The position numbers were made by a program, and so were the translations under genes. Of a stretch of DNA of 64,000 nucleotides, positions 33,055-43,313 are shown piece by piece; position 1 is the first letter of the stretch, and every line of letters starts with the position of its first letter. Below the pieces are notes generated by a model. The model was given only the letters and a program-made list of their open reading frames with translations. It searched no databases and was not told where the DNA came from. The stretch is from Blastomonas fulva (GTDB lineage: Bacteria > Pseudomonadota > Alphaproteobacteria > Sphingomonadales > Sphingomonadaceae), in the NCBI RefSeq assembly GCF_003431825.1, contig NZ_CP020083.1, positions 3,758,501 through 3,822,500 on the forward strand, in the 5' to 3' direction.

Positions 33055-36000
33055 TCAGAATTTGAGCTGGGCGCCGATGAAGAATTCCGCCCCCAGCGAG
33101 TCATAGGTCGCCGGATAGGTATTCGCCCGAACCTGGGCGCTGCCCACCACCGGCGGTGCGTTGGAGAACACGTTGTTCACGCCGCCGAACAGTTCCACCC
33201 TGTCCATCACCTCGGCGGTGAAAGACAGATCGAAATAGTGCTCGTCACCCAGCACCGGGTGCGACAGGTCCGCCAGCGCCGGAGCGGTGGCGCTCCCTGC
33301 GCGGGTCGGCACCACGTGGCGATCGTCGGTCACCTTGCCGATATAGCGATGCCGTGCGCTGATGCTGATCGGGCCCATGTCCCAGGTGATGCGCGATGTC
33401 CCGCGCCAGCGCGGCAGCGGCTCGCCGCAGGTCTGGCCGAACGCGCCGGCACAGCGGTTCTTGATGTTGGGGAATGCAGCCACCGGCGTTGCGGTGAATT
33501 CATCCAGATAGGTGAAGTCCATTCCGAACGACAGCGTGCTGGTCTCGGCAAGGCCGAACAGCCCGAAGTTGAGCGGCTGGGTATAGCGCACGACGAAATC
33601 GATACCCGAGGTCTTCAGCTGACCCGTGTTCGCGGCGAGAACGCGGACCGGGAAATTGTCGGTGATTGCCCCGGTGTTGCGGTCGCGGCTGACCGCCTGG
33701 CAGAACTCGCTGCCCGCATCCTGCAGCACGTTGTAGCACAGGTTGAGCGTGTTGTTCAGGCCGCCACCCAGCGCCGCAATCGCCCCGTCCAGGGTGATCT
33801 TGAAGTAATCGACGCTGACGCGCAGCTCGGGCAGGAAGCTCGGTGTGAACACCGCGCCGAACGTATAGGTATCCGACCGCTCCTCGCCGACATTGGGGTT
33901 TCCGCCCTGATCGACAGGGAAGAACGCGTTGGGCTGCACGCCGGCGGTGAACACCGCGGCCGCAGGCACGCCGGTGGCAACGCAGATCGCGCGCACCGCC
34001 GCCGACTGCTGCGCAGCCGGCTGGCGGCTCGAGCACGGATCGGTCGCAACGACGTTGCTGCGGCTGATGCCCCCGAACAGCTCGTTGACATTCGGTGCGC
34101 GGATGGCCCGCTGATACTGGCCGCGGAAGGTGATGTCGTCGACCGGGCTCCACTCGGCCCCGCCAAGATAGGTCCACACGCCGCCGACACCGCCAAGGCT
34201 GTAATCGGAATAGCGGAAGGCGCCGTTGACGGTCAGAGCCTGGAAGAACGGCGTGTCGGCAAGGATCGGCAGGCGGATTTCACCGAACACTTCCTTGGCG
34301 GTGATGCCACCGGCCGTGGCCCGGCCCGCGTTGAAGCCCACCACATCGCCGCTTGCCAGGAACTGGTCGGGCCGGAACGCGGCTTCGTTCTTGCGCCATT
34401 CCAAGCCCAGGTTGAATCCGATATCGCCACCGGGAAGCGTGAACGACTTGCCCGAAATGCTGGCTGCTGCCACCTGCTGGGTGGCCTCGGTGGTGTTGGT
34501 GGCCGAAACTGATATGGCGCGGATACACGCATCGCTGATGTTCAGGCCGAACACGTTGCAGACCGGGGCCGCACCGTTGACCGAAAGCAGCGAAGCCTGC
34601 AGCGCGCTGCGCGAGAGCGCCCGGTTCAGCTCCTCGGAAAAGTTCGTCTTCGCATAGCTATAGTAGACGTCATAGGTGAGGTCGCGCAAACCACCCTCGA
34701 CCACGGTGCCCAGATCGCCGCGAAAACCACCGACAGCACGGAACACGTCGCGCCGCTGGATGGCCTGGCGAGGGCCCACCTCGCCATAGCGCCGTCCCAG
34801 CGTAACCACCGCCAGGCCGTCATTGACCGTGGTCGTGCGGCTGACCGGTCCGGAGGCGACGGTGATCGGATTGGTCTGTTCAGCATCCAGCTGGCGCAGG
34901 ACACCCTGAACGCCTGCCGACAGGAAAGGATTGTTCACGTTGAGCAGCGTCGAAACGCCCACGTTCGACGGCGCCAGCTGGGCGCGGACCTCGTTCTGCG
35001 AATAGTGCATTTCGAGATAGCCGGTGACGTTGGGTGTGAACTCGTACGTGGTGAACGAGTTGATCATGTAGCGCTTTTGCGGGATCACCAGATAGTTGTC
35101 CGGCGCCAGATTGTAACGGTCAGCCGGATCGACGGCGTTGCGCGCAGCTGTGCCCTGATCGTTGAAGGTGAAGCCGAAACCGCCGATATTGGTCAGTCCT
35201 GCCGCGTCATAGGCTGCGCGCAGGCCCGGGCTTGCCGAACCGTAAGTGGCGATACCGGATACGCGACCATTGGGGATGTCGCCCGATCCACCGAAGATGA
35301 AGCCGGGTTGCCCCCCTGCCGAGCGGCAAGTCTGCCCCGCCGGAACCGCAAAGGGTGTGCCTACCCGGGTGACGCCGGAATCGCTGCCGGGCACGACACA
35401 ACCATCCGCCAGCGCGACCGAGGTAAAGCCGCCGCGTTCCGCGCGGGTGATGGGGTCGCGCTTGAGATAGTTGAGCGATACCACCGTATTGCCCCGGCCA
35501 TCGGCGAAATTGCCGCCGGCGGTGATGGTGTAGTCCTGCGTATGTGCGCTGGTGGTCGTGTTGCCGCCAAACTGCGCCCGCGCAACCACACCTTCGAACT
35601 CGTCGTTCATCACGAAATTGACCACGCCGGTGATCGCATCGGAGCCATAGACCGCCGATGAGCCGCCGGTGACGATTTCAACCCGCTTGATCAGCGCGCT
35701 GGGAATGGTGTTGATGTCGGTGGTCTGGTCCGGGCCCGAAATCGCAAAGCGACGCCCATTGACCAGTACCAGGTTGCGGGTGGCACCGAAGCCGCGCAGG
35801 TTGAGGTCGGCGATGCCTGCGCCCTGACCCGAAACGGTCGAACCGCCGGTGGGCGATGCGATGAACTGAGGCGACTGGCCCAGCAGACGTTCGACGTTCA
35901 CGGTGCCGGACAGGGTGATTTCGGTATCGTCCACCACGCTGACGGGGGTGGAGGTGTCGAAGCCGCTGCGCGCGATGCGCGAGCCGGTGACGATGATCTC

Positions 36001-36156
36001 TTCGTCGGCCTGGGCTTCTGCGGCCGGCACGGCTGTCGTCGTGCCACCTGGCGCTGACTGCGTCTGAGCCGCGGCCGGGTTGGCGACGCAGACTCCGGCA
36101 AACGCGACACTGGCCAGCAGCGAAATGCGCAACGGATTGCTCGATACCTTCATCAT
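33055..36156 (-). CDS. Large TonB-dependent receptor of the polysaccharide locus
   Basis: A 1033-residue outer-membrane receptor. The signal peptide ends near residue 31 (NPAAAQ); a DEEIIVTGSR box is at 51-60. The plug domain holds LNLRGFGATRNLVLVNGRR, typical of large sphingomonad and xanthomonad oligosaccharide receptors, and VEIVTGGSSAVYGSDAI. The C-terminus GAEFFIGAQLKF ends in Phe. The start may be the second ATG (36153), which has better spacing from the GGGAG. It probably imports an oligosaccharide released from xylan or rhamnogalacturonan. An inverted repeat lies 66-82 bases upstream, and it is read away from the putative glycosidase operon with a 138-base gap. Confidence 0.92.
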   Translation of the reverse strand: MMKVSSNPLRISLLASVAFAGVCVANPAAAQTQSAPGGTTTAVPAAEAQADEEIIVTGSRIARSGFDTSTPVSVVDDTEITLSGTVNVERLLGQSPQFIASPTGGSTVSGQGAGIADLNLRGFGATRNLVLVNGRRFAISGPDQTTDINTIPSALIKRVEIVTGGSSAVYGSDAITGVVNFVMNDEFEGVVARAQFGGNTTTSAHTQDYTITAGGNFADGRGNTVVSLNYLKRDPITRAERGGFTSVALADGCVVPGSDSGVTRVGTPFAVPAGQTCRSAGGQPGFIFGGSGDIPNGRVSGIATYGSASPGLRAAYDAAGLTNIGGFGFTFNDQGTAARNAVDPADRYNLAPDNYLVIPQKRYMINSFTTYEFTPNVTGYLEMHYSQNEVRAQLAPSNVGVSTLLNVNNPFLSAGVQGVLRQLDAEQTNPITVASGPVSRTTTVNDGLAVVTLGRRYGEVGPRQAIQRRDVFRAVGGFRGDLGTVVEGGLRDLTYDVYYSYAKTNFSEELNRALSRSALQASLLSVNGAAPVCNVFGLNISDACIRAISVSATNTTEATQQVAAASISGKSFTLPGGDIGFNLGLEWRKNEAAFRPDQFLASGDVVGFNAGRATAGGITAKEVFGEIRLPILADTPFFQALTVNGAFRYSDYSLGGVGGVWTYLGGAEWSPVDDITFRGQYQRAIRAPNVNELFGGISRSNVVATDPCSSRQPAAQQSAAVRAICVATGVPAAAVFTAGVQPNAFFPVDQGGNPNVGEERSDTYTFGAVFTPSFLPELRVSVDYFKITLDGAIAALGGGLNNTLNLCYNVLQDAGSEFCQAVSRDRNTGAITDNFPVRVLAANTGQLKTSGIDFVVRYTQPLNFGLFGLAETSTLSFGMDFTYLDEFTATPVAAFPNIKNRCAGAFGQTCGEPLPRWRGTSRITWDMGPISISARHRYIGKVTDDRHVVPTRAGSATAPALADLSHPVLGDEHYFDLSFTAEVMDRVELFGGVNNVFSNAPPVVGSAQVRANTYPATYDSLGAEFFIGAQLKF

Positions 36157-36221
36157 ACTCTCCCTGAAAAGCGGGCCTTAAGGACCTCGCCATTGAATGC
36201 TACGCGAACCAGCGCCAACAA

Positions 36222-36238
36222 ATCCCATATGATGGGAT
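36222..36238. promoter_or_regulatory. Inverted repeat upstream of the large TonB receptor
   Basis: ATCCCA TATGA TGGGAT is a perfect inverted repeat with 6-bp arms and a 5-base spacer, 66 bases upstream of the receptor start. Its length fits a dimeric regulator operator; the IclR protein of this locus is the nearest candidate, but no link is shown. Confidence 0.45.
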
Positions 36239-36294
36239 GATGTCCTAACAGATAAAATTGGTAGCGTCAACATCTCGCCTCAGGAAGCGAATTT

Positions 36295-38490
36295 TCAGGG
36301 CAGAGGTGTGATATTCTCGACCCGCACCTGCCAGCCTTTGCGCGGAAAACCGGGCGGTTTGCGTGGTGCGCCGTCCCAGCCGGCTGCCATCATGCCGACA
36401 GCCAGCAGAAGCGAACCATTTGACGGGAAGTAGGTATCAGCGACCCTTTTGGTACCGATACCATCCGGTCCGCCCGTGGCATGAGGCTCCACCTCGACTC
36501 GCGGTGTCATGCCGGTGACTCCCCAACGGTTGTTCAACTGATCGGCAAACAGCCAGTCGACCGCCGCTTCGGGATCCCCGAGCCGCGCTGCCGTCATGGC
36601 GATCATCGGGAAATCCCAACCCCAGGTCTGGCGCAGATCCCAATGGCTTTCGACCGCCTTGAGCGTGGCGCGCATCACCGCAGGGTCGATGGCTTGCCCG
36701 GGGATCAGGCCAAAAGCCATCAGGAATGAAGGATGGTCGCGGTTGAGGCATCCGGCCGGGGTTGCGTCTTTGCGGCAGCGGCCTGCGGTATCCTGCCAGA
36801 ATCGTGGTTCGCCAGGAACGGGCAGATACAAGCCATCAGCCTGGGCCGGTGCCGGCAACGCTGCTATCTCGCGGTCCCATTCCGCCTTGCGGGGCAATCC
36901 GCGCCGTTCCCGCCATTGCTGGGCGATCGTCAGCGCCCAGCGCCAGTATTCGAGCTCGAACGTCGGATCTCGTGTGGTCAGCGGATCGTGGTTCTCCTGC
37001 ACCGGCACGATCGGCGGCCCCAGTGCGACCCGCGACGTCCCATCGGGCAAGGGCCAGCTGGCCAGCAGGTCGGCCGTATCCTCGACCAACACTCCATAGA
37101 GCGCGGTCGCTTCGCGATCGGAGGTCGCGCGGCGGCGTAGCTCTGCGAGGAAGATGGGATGCGGTTGCTGCCACATGATGAAGGGGTTGATCGGGCTGGG
37201 GCTTTCACGCCCTTCCGGCCCTGTCATCTTGGGCCACCACGCCCCCTTCACACCCCGGCTGGTCGCCAGCGCCCGTGCCTGCGGCAGATGCTCCAGATGC
37301 CATGCCAGCATGCGGTCGAGCAATTGTGCGCGCCCCCATGTTGCAAAATGTCCGGCGTGCCAGATCGCCATTTCCAGATGGAACTTGCCGTTCCAACTAT
37401 TGGAGAACAGACCCTCTTCCTGCGGCGGAACGCTGCCCGCCTGGTTGATGCGCGCCAGATATTGCGACAGCACCACCCGGCGTTCCAGTTCATGCGCGCG
37501 CGGATCGGTGCTGCCCGAAAAGTCGATGACACCCCCGGTGCGCCAGTAATCGATCCAGGCCTTGTCCGCAGCCTTGGTCATACCATCGAAGGGTTGCAGC
37601 GCTGATGCAGCCTTTCCGAACCCGACGGTCGCGACCAGACGCTGCCCCGAGCCGAGGATCGTGAATCGATGCACACCATCGGCGGAGATCCGCCCCCCCG
37701 GCGCAGACAGGTTGCTGTCATAGTCGGTGCTGTCGATCGTCCGCCGCACCTGCACCGCCTGCGCCGTCGCCCGGACGATTTGCGTTGCATGGCCTTCCGG
37801 CGATTCCCAGTCGGACGGGTCGGGATTGAGCGGTGCCTTCACTCCCGGATAGGTAACGCTGACCGCCACCCGCCCCGTCGCCACCAACGGCGAGCGCACG
37901 GAGACGAGCACGACATCGGATGCCGCCGCTACGCGGGTTTCGACCGTCACTGGCGCGCCATCGAACACGAACCGGCTGATCAGGACTCCACGCCACAGGT
38001 CAAGCCGCTGGCGGGTGGCGGTCAGATCGCTGAGCACGGCAGCCGAACCATCGCGCCGGGTAAGCTTCAGGCTGATCCGCGCCAGCGAAAAGCGGTGCGG
38101 ATTTTCCCGCAGCCAGACCAGCGCGGGACGGTCCTTGAGCATCGAGAAATCACGAAACCAGGCATAAGACAGCGTCCCCCTGCCCTGCACCGGCACCTGC
38201 GCATCGCCATCGGCGGCGGTCCATCCGCGCGGATTGGCGAAGCTGTGCCAGGCCCATTGCGCCATGGTCAGCAGCGGCGATTGCGGCGCGTAGGCCTCCG
38301 GAAACGTCTGCAGCCCGGTGATGTCGGCAGTAAAGCCCAGTTCGCCATTGCCGATCATCACCGGCGCATGCGGGTCGACGCTGGTGAGATGGACATCATG
38401 GCGCGAAATCAGGGCCTTGCGGTCAATCTTCGCTTCGGCGCTTGCAGATCCCAGCACCAGGCATGCCGCCAGCAGCAGGCGGGCGATCAC
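36295..38490 (-). CDS. Putative six-hairpin-type glycoside hydrolase, exported
   Basis: A 731-residue protein with a signal peptide ([20 protein letters not shown]). The N-terminal beta-rich region opens with [20 protein letters not shown], followed by an (alpha/alpha)6-like C-terminal half with aromatic-rich helices ([37 protein letters not shown]). This resembles clan GH-L enzymes (GH65, GH15) and GH95/GH78 architectures, but I could not assign a family. Start GTG 38490 overlaps the lactate-oxidase-family stop by 4 bases (GTGA) and puts the signal peptide first; an ATG at 38529 is in frame but would add 13 polar residues. It is last in the IclR operon, so a rhamnoside or uronate glycosidase role is plausible. 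Confidence 0.7.
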   Translation of the reverse strand: MIARLLLAACLVLGSASAEAKIDRKALISRHDVHLTSVDPHAPVMIGNGELGFTADITGLQTFPEAYAPQSPLLTMAQWAWHSFANPRGWTAADGDAQVPVQGRGTLSYAWFRDFSMLKDRPALVWLRENPHRFSLARISLKLTRRDGSAAVLSDLTATRQRLDLWRGVLISRFVFDGAPVTVETRVAAASDVVLVSVRSPLVATGRVAVSVTYPGVKAPLNPDPSDWESPEGHATQIVRATAQAVQVRRTIDSTDYDSNLSAPGGRISADGVHRFTILGSGQRLVATVGFGKAASALQPFDGMTKAADKAWIDYWRTGGVIDFSGSTDPRAHELERRVVLSQYLARINQAGSVPPQEEGLFSNSWNGKFHLEMAIWHAGHFATWGRAQLLDRMLAWHLEHLPQARALATSRGVKGAWWPKMTGPEGRESPSPINPFIMWQQPHPIFLAELRRRATSDREATALYGVLVEDTADLLASWPLPDGTSRVALGPPIVPVQENHDPLTTRDPTFELEYWRWALTIAQQWRERRGLPRKAEWDREIAALPAPAQADGLYLPVPGEPRFWQDTAGRCRKDATPAGCLNRDHPSFLMAFGLIPGQAIDPAVMRATLKAVESHWDLRQTWGWDFPMIAMTAARLGDPEAAVDWLFADQLNNRWGVTGMTPRVEVEPHATGGPDGIGTKRVADTYFPSNGSLLLAVGMMAAGWDGAPRKPPGFPRKGWQVRVENITPLP

Positions 38491-39626
38491 GCCAGAATGT
38501 CCCGCGTGATCGCCGGAATGTTCGTGCACCCGGTCAACGCCATTGCCACGCGCATTTCCACTTCGATCAGCCCCAGCATATGTCTCACACCCTGTTCTCC
38601 TGCTGCCGCGAGCGCATAAGCCCAGGCCCGCCCCAGCAGCACGCCATCTGCTCCCAGTGCCAGCATGCGCACCACGTCCAGTCCGGATCGTACCCCGCTG
38701 TCTGCCAGCACCGTCACGCGACCGCCCACCGCATCGGCGATCGGCGGCAACGCCTTGGCGCTCGACAGGACCCCATCAAGCTGCCGGCCGCCATGGTTGG
38801 ACACGATGATGCCATCGGCGCCATGATCGGCTGCAAGCCGGGCATCGTCGGGATCGAGAATCCCCTTGACGATCAACGGGCCGTCCCATCGCGAGCGCAC
38901 AAATTCGAGATCGCGCCATGTCACCGTGGGGTCGAAATTGTTGCGCATCCAGCCGAGAAAATCCTCGAGCCCGCTGTTGCTGCCAAGCACCGGGGCGACA
39001 TTGCCCAGATGGTGCGGACGCCCTTGCAGCCCGACGTCCCAGGCCCAGCCCGGCCGCCGAGCAGCCTGCCAGGCCCGCCGGAGCGACCCTGCTATCCCTG
39101 CGGCTCCCGCAAGGCCCGAACGCAGATCGCGATAGCGTGATCCGGGTACCGGCATGTCGACCGTGAAGACCAGCGCCGAACAGCCGGCCGCCCTGGCTTG
39201 ATCGATCAGGTCGATCATGAACGCGCGGTCGCGGATCATGTACAGCTGGAACCAGAACGGCGCGGCGGCTGCGGCGACCTCTGCCAGCGGACAGACCGAC
39301 ACGGTGGAAAGGCAGAACGGCACGCCCGCCGCCTGCGCGGCGCGCGCGGCCTGCACCTCGCCGCGCCGGGCGTTCATCCCCGCGAGCCCCACGGGCGCGA
39401 GTGCCACCGGCATGGCCAGACGCTGGCCGAACAGCTCGGTCGAAAGATCGATCGCCGACACATCGGTCATCACCCGCTGGCGCAGGGCAACCTCCGCCAG
39501 ATCGGTTACATTTCGTTGCAGCGTGACCTCGGCATAAGAGCCGCCATCGATATATTCGAACAGGAAATGCGGAAGCCGTGCACGGGCCAGTGCGCGATAA
39601 TCCAGCGTGGATGCCGCGGCAGTCAT
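38487..39626 (-). CDS. lldD: FMN-dependent alpha-hydroxy-acid dehydrogenase (LldD-like)
   Basis: A 379-residue FMN TIM-barrel enzyme. The catalytic segment [10 protein letters not shown] has His and Arg, and phosphate-binding [25 protein letters not shown] follows; [15 protein letters not shown] is the early motif of L-lactate dehydrogenases. The diketo-rhamnonate pathway releases one L-lactate and one pyruvate per rhamnose, so an L-lactate dehydrogenase in this operon converts the lactate to pyruvate. The start overlaps the rhamnose dehydrogenase stop by 4 bases (ATGA). Mandelate or glycolate oxidase activity cannot be excluded. Confidence 0.83.
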   Translation of the reverse strand: MTAAASTLDYRALARARLPHFLFEYIDGGSYAEVTLQRNVTDLAEVALRQRVMTDVSAIDLSTELFGQRLAMPVALAPVGLAGMNARRGEVQAARAAQAAGVPFCLSTVSVCPLAEVAAAAAPFWFQLYMIRDRAFMIDLIDQARAAGCSALVFTVDMPVPGSRYRDLRSGLAGAAGIAGSLRRAWQAARRPGWAWDVGLQGRPHHLGNVAPVLGSNSGLEDFLGWMRNNFDPTVTWRDLEFVRSRWDGPLIVKGILDPDDARLAADHGADGIIVSNHGGRQLDGVLSSAKALPPIADAVGGRVTVLADSGVRSGLDVVRMLALGADGVLLGRAWAYALAAAGEQGVRHMLGLIEVEMRVAMALTGCTNIPAITRDILA

Positions 39627-40378
39627 TGCAGGTTTACGAAAGCGCCACCGTCCACCAGCAGCGCCGCACCGGTGACATAGCGTGCCATATCCGATGCGAG
39701 GAAAAGCGTCGGGCCCACCAGATCGTCGGGCTCTCCCAGTCGGCCCAGCGGAACACGCGCCGCCATCCGTGCCCGCTTGCCTTCGTCGGCAAGGTCATCC
39801 TTGTTGATGTCGGTGAGGATCGTGCCGGGCAGCACCGAATTGCAGCGAATGCCATGCCGCCCCAAAGCGATCGCGGCGGACTGCATCAGCGAATGCACCC
39901 CCGCCTTGGTCGGGGTGTAATGGGTCTGGAACTCGCCGCCGACCAGCGCCGAGATCGAGGAGACCGCAATGATCGAGCCGCCCCGCCCGCCTGCGACCAT
40001 CGCATTGGCAGCGGCCTGGACCATATGGAACGCGCCATGCAGATTGACGCGCGCAGTGCGCTCGAAGACTTCGGCAGGCATATCCAGAAAGCTGTGAAAC
40101 GGGCAGATGCCGGCATTGCTGACGAACACATCGACCCGCCCCAGGGCGATGACCGCCTCACGCACGAATCGTTCCGCCTCGCCGGGTTCGGCGACATCGC
40201 CGGTGACCGTCAGGGCCTTGCGACCGAGCGCCTCGATCTGCGCGACCAGCGCCTGCGCCGGGTCCTTGTCGAACACCGCCACGTCGGCCCCTGCCCGCGC
40301 TGCGCCGAGCGCGATCGCACGGCCGATACCACTGGCACCCCCTGTCACCAAAACTGTCTGCCCGGCCAGCAGGTTCAT
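39623..40378 (-). CDS. L-rhamnose 1-dehydrogenase-like SDR
   Basis: A 251-residue [39 protein letters not shown], Ser in AVSSISAL, and YTPTK. It ends [10 protein letters not shown], like known L-rhamnose 1-dehydrogenases (LRA1/RhaDH); the [14 protein letters not shown] segment near residue 190 is also typical of those enzymes. The reaction is L-rhamnose to L-rhamnono-lactone with NAD(P)+. Its neighbours supply lactonase, dehydratase, second dehydrogenase and diketo-acid hydrolase. It overlaps both the upstream IclR gene and the downstream lldD by 4 bases each. Confidence 0.8.
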   Translation of the reverse strand: MNLLAGQTVLVTGGASGIGRAIALGAARAGADVAVFDKDPAQALVAQIEALGRKALTVTGDVAEPGEAERFVREAVIALGRVDVFVSNAGICPFHSFLDMPAEVFERTARVNLHGAFHMVQAAANAMVAGGRGGSIIAVSSISALVGGEFQTHYTPTKAGVHSLMQSAAIALGRHGIRCNSVLPGTILTDINKDDLADEGKRARMAARVPLGRLGEPDDLVGPTLFLASDMARYVTGAALLVDGGAFVNLQ

Positions 40379-41142
40379 CTATCGCTCCACCCCAGATCCC
40401 GGGCGATGGCTTCCGCCGTCTGGCGGACATCGACCACCAAAGCCTGGATGCGCTCGTCGTCCATATATTGCGCCGCGCTCGACACGCTGATCGCGGCGAC
40501 GATCCGTCCGCTCGAATCGCGCACGGGGGCAGCGACACAGCGGATGGCATCCTCATTCTCTTCCAGATCGAAGGCATGGCCGCTTGCGGCGTAGGTCTTC
40601 ATCCGTTCGAGCCACAGATCGCGCTCGATCGGAAAGGCGCCCGCCGCCTGGTCCTGCTCGAACAGCGCCAGCCACCGCGGTGGCTTGTCATCGATCAGCA
40701 GCGCCTTGCCCAGACCGGTAGACGTCAGCGGGTGGCGGTCGCCGATACGGCTGCGGATATCGATCCGCCGCTGTCCGGCGATCTTGTCGAGGTAAAGCGC
40801 ACGGTCGTGATCGAGCACGCCCAGGTGCACCGTATCGCCTGACAGCTTGGCCAGTTCTTCGAGATGCGGCCGCGCCGTCTGCACCACATCGGTCTGGCGC
40901 TGCGCCAAAAAGCCCAGCTTGAGCAGTTCGGGGCCCAGAGTGTAGCCGCGCCGAGGCACCGATGCGAGATATCGCCGGTCGATCAAGGCGTTCGCGAGCC
41001 TGTGCGTGGTGGACCGGGTCAGCCCCAGCTTGTCCGCCAGCGCTGCCAGCTGGATCGGACCATCGGCGCATGCCTCGATCACGTCGAGCCCCCGCAATAG
41101 GGTCTGGCTGCCGCCGGTGCCATTTTTCTGATCCTCAGCCAT
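40375..41142 (-). CDS. IclR family transcriptional regulator
   Basis: About 255 residues. The N-terminal winged helix (LRGLDVIEACADGPIQLAALADKLGLTRSTTHRLANAL) is followed by an IclR effector domain (LEELAKLSGDTVHLGVLDHDRALYLDKI). Likely senses rhamnose or a pathway acid and controls both the leftward operon and the divergent rhamnonate operon. The start is not certain: ATG 41142 has GGGAG 11 bases ahead, whereas ATG 41151 is only 2 bases from that GGGAG, and 41160 is further upstream. The 125-base intergenic gap to the dehydratase presumably holds its operator. Confidence 0.85.
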   Translation of the reverse strand: MAEDQKNGTGGSQTLLRGLDVIEACADGPIQLAALADKLGLTRSTTHRLANALIDRRYLASVPRRGYTLGPELLKLGFLAQRQTDVVQTARPHLEELAKLSGDTVHLGVLDHDRALYLDKIAGQRRIDIRSRIGDRHPLTSTGLGKALLIDDKPPRWLALFEQDQAAGAFPIERDLWLERMKTYAASGHAFDLEENEDAIRCVAAPVRDSSGRIVAAISVSSAAQYMDDERIQALVVDVRQTAEAIARDLGWSDR

Positions 41143-41266
41143 TGACGTCATTACTCCCATAAATTAGCATTCAATCTCACAATATGAAAGAGGGTATTAT
41201 GAGGGCTCCGTTAGACCGCGTTGATGATGGCGCTTGTGTGCCCGCCGTGGCCGGTGTCGGTCTGTC

Positions 41267-42454
41267 GTGATTCCCTTTCCAAAAATCGTTGCTGTTCGTG
41301 CGTTTACCGCGCGCGGTGGCGGCGCGGACTATCACGACCAGGGCGCTGGCCACTGGATCGACGATCATATCGCAACGCCCATGGCACGGTACCCCGAATA
41401 TCGCGCGTCGCGCCAGAGCTTCGGCATCAATGTGCTGGGCACGCTGGTGGTGGAGCTGGAAGCGAGCGACGGAACAGTTGGCTTTGCGGTCACCACCGGG
41501 GGCGAACCTGCGGCGTTCATCGTCGAGCGCCACCTGTCGCGCTTCCTGATCGGTCAGAACCCTGCAGACTTTGAACGCATCTGGGACCAGATGTATTTCT
41601 CGACCCAATATTACGGGCGCAAGGGGCTGGTCGTGAACGCGATCTCGGCGGTCGATCTGGCGTTGTGGGATTTGCTGGGCAAGCTGCGGCAGGAACCGGT
41701 CTATCACCTGCTCGGCGGCGCGGTTCGCGACGAGCTGCAATTCTACGCGACCGGCGCCCGCCCTGACATCGCGCGCGATCTCGGCTTTATCGGCGGCAAG
41801 CTGCCGCTGCACCACGGCCCGGCGGAGGGTGACGAGGGGCTCAAGAAGAATGTCGCGCTGCTGGCCGACATGCGCGCCAGGTGCGGCGACGATTTCTGGC
41901 TGATGTACGACTGCTGGATGGCGCTTGATGTCGATTATGCCACCCGGCTGGCGCATGCCTGCCACGCCCATGGCCTCAAGTGGATCGAGGAGGCAATCAG
42001 CCCGGACGATTACTGGGGCTACGCCGAACTCAAGCGCAATGTGCCCAAGGGCATGCTGGTGACCTGCGGCGAGCATGAAGCCACGCGCTGGGGCTTTCGC
42101 ATGCTGCTGGAGATGGACTGCTGCGACATCATCCAGCCCGATGTGGGCTGGTGCGGCGGCATCACCGAGCTCATCAAGATTTCCGCGCTGGCCGATGCGC
42201 GCGGCAAGCTCGTCGTCCCGCATGGATCGAGCGTCTACAGCTATCACTTTGTCGTGACCCGCCACAATTCGCCCTTCGCGGAATTCCTGATGATGCACCC
42301 TGGCCCGACGGAGGTCGTGCCGATGTTCGCCCCACAATTGCTGGGCGAGCCGGTGCCGCACAACGGGCGCATCAAGGTGAGCGCTCTGGACAAGCCGGGG
42401 TTCGGGGTTGAGCTCAACCCCGATGTCCCCCTTCACCGCCCCTACTCCAATTGA
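41267..42454 (+). CDS. rhmD: L-rhamnonate dehydratase (enolase superfamily)
   Basis: A 395-residue enolase-superfamily acid-sugar dehydratase whose sequence follows RhmD closely: [84 protein letters not shown], and [10 protein letters not shown] with the catalytic His. Asp, Glu and Glu metal ligands sit in the DCW, WIEE and GEHEATRWG segments. It forms 2-keto-3-deoxy-L-rhamnonate. The start is assumed to be GTG 41267, since the homologous N-terminus aligns there; no good ribosome binding site is seen, and a TTG at 41234 is also in frame. Confidence 0.93.
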   Translation: MIPFPKIVAVRAFTARGGGADYHDQGAGHWIDDHIATPMARYPEYRASRQSFGINVLGTLVVELEASDGTVGFAVTTGGEPAAFIVERHLSRFLIGQNPADFERIWDQMYFSTQYYGRKGLVVNAISAVDLALWDLLGKLRQEPVYHLLGGAVRDELQFYATGARPDIARDLGFIGGKLPLHHGPAEGDEGLKKNVALLADMRARCGDDFWLMYDCWMALDVDYATRLAHACHAHGLKWIEEAISPDDYWGYAELKRNVPKGMLVTCGEHEATRWGFRMLLEMDCCDIIQPDVGWCGGITELIKISALADARGKLVVPHGSSVYSYHFVVTRHNSPFAEFLMMHPGPTEVVPMFAPQLLGEPVPHNGRIKVSALDKPGFGVELNPDVPLHRPYSN

Positions 42455-42464
42455 CGAGTTGAAC

Positions 42465-43313
42465 ATGAAACTATGCCGCTATGGGCCCAAGGGCTCTGAA
42501 AAACCCGGATTGGTCGATGCCGCGGGTCGTTTGCGAAACCTGTCCGGGGTTATCGACGACCTCACGGTCGACGCGATCTCCACGCTTGCAGCGCTCGACC
42601 CCGACACCTTGCCGCTGGTGGAGGGCACGCCGCGCTATGGCGTCCCCGTCGCCGGGATCGGCAAGTTCCTCGCCATCGGCCTCAACTATGCCGATCACGC
42701 GCGTGAAGCCGGGCTCGAGCCGCCGCCCGAGCCGATCTTCTTCACCAAGGCGATTTCGTGCCTCAACGGCCCCAATGACGATGTCATGATCCCCGATGGC
42801 TCGAGCAAGACCGACTGGGAGGTCGAGCTGGGCGTGGTGATCGGCAAGACCTGCCGCTACGTGCCCGAGGCCGAAGCCCTGTCGCATGTTGCAGGCTTTG
42901 TGCTGGTCAACGACGTCTCCGAGCGCGCCTTTCAGAAGGAACTCGGCAGCCAGTGGGACAAGGGCAAGGGCTGCGACACCTTCGGCCCGGTCGGCCCGTG
43001 GCTGGTCACCCCCGACGAGATCGCTGATTGCCAGGCACTCGACATGTTTCTCGACGTCAACGGCCAGCGGATGCAGACCGGGAACACGGGGACGATGATT
43101 TTCCCCGTCGCCGAATGCATCGCCTATGTCAGCCGCTTCATCACCCTGCACCCTGGCGATCTGCTGATCACCGGCACGCCGCCTGGCGTCGGCGAGGGCC
43201 AGAAGCCTGACCAGATATTCCTGCAGCCCGGCGACGACATGCGGCTGGGCATCACAGGCCTGGGCGAACAGCGCCAGCGGGTCGTGGCCTTCGACCTGGC
43301 AGCGCTGGCGTGA
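42465..43313 (+). CDS. 2,4-diketo-3-deoxy-L-rhamnonate hydrolase (FAH family, LRA6-like)
   Basis: A 282-residue fumarylacetoacetate-hydrolase-family protein. The metal-binding FAH core is visible: FLAIGLNYADHAREAG, KTDWEVELGVVIG, FVLVNDVSERAFQ and LLITGTPPGVGEGQKP. In the Sphingomonas pathway LRA6 splits the diketo acid into pyruvate and L-lactate. Family members also act on other diketo or oxaloacetate-like acids; the substrate is inferred from order of genes (rhmD, this, SDR, lactonase, rhaT). ATG 42465 lies 10 bases after the dehydratase stop; an in-frame ATG at 42408 is inside it. Confidence 0.87.
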   Translation: MKLCRYGPKGSEKPGLVDAAGRLRNLSGVIDDLTVDAISTLAALDPDTLPLVEGTPRYGVPVAGIGKFLAIGLNYADHAREAGLEPPPEPIFFTKAISCLNGPNDDVMIPDGSSKTDWEVELGVVIGKTCRYVPEAEALSHVAGFVLVNDVSERAFQKELGSQWDKGKGCDTFGPVGPWLVTPDEIADCQALDMFLDVNGQRMQTGNTGTMIFPVAECIAYVSRFITLHPGDLLITGTPPGVGEGQKPDQIFLQPGDDMRLGITGLGEQRQRVVAFDLAALA

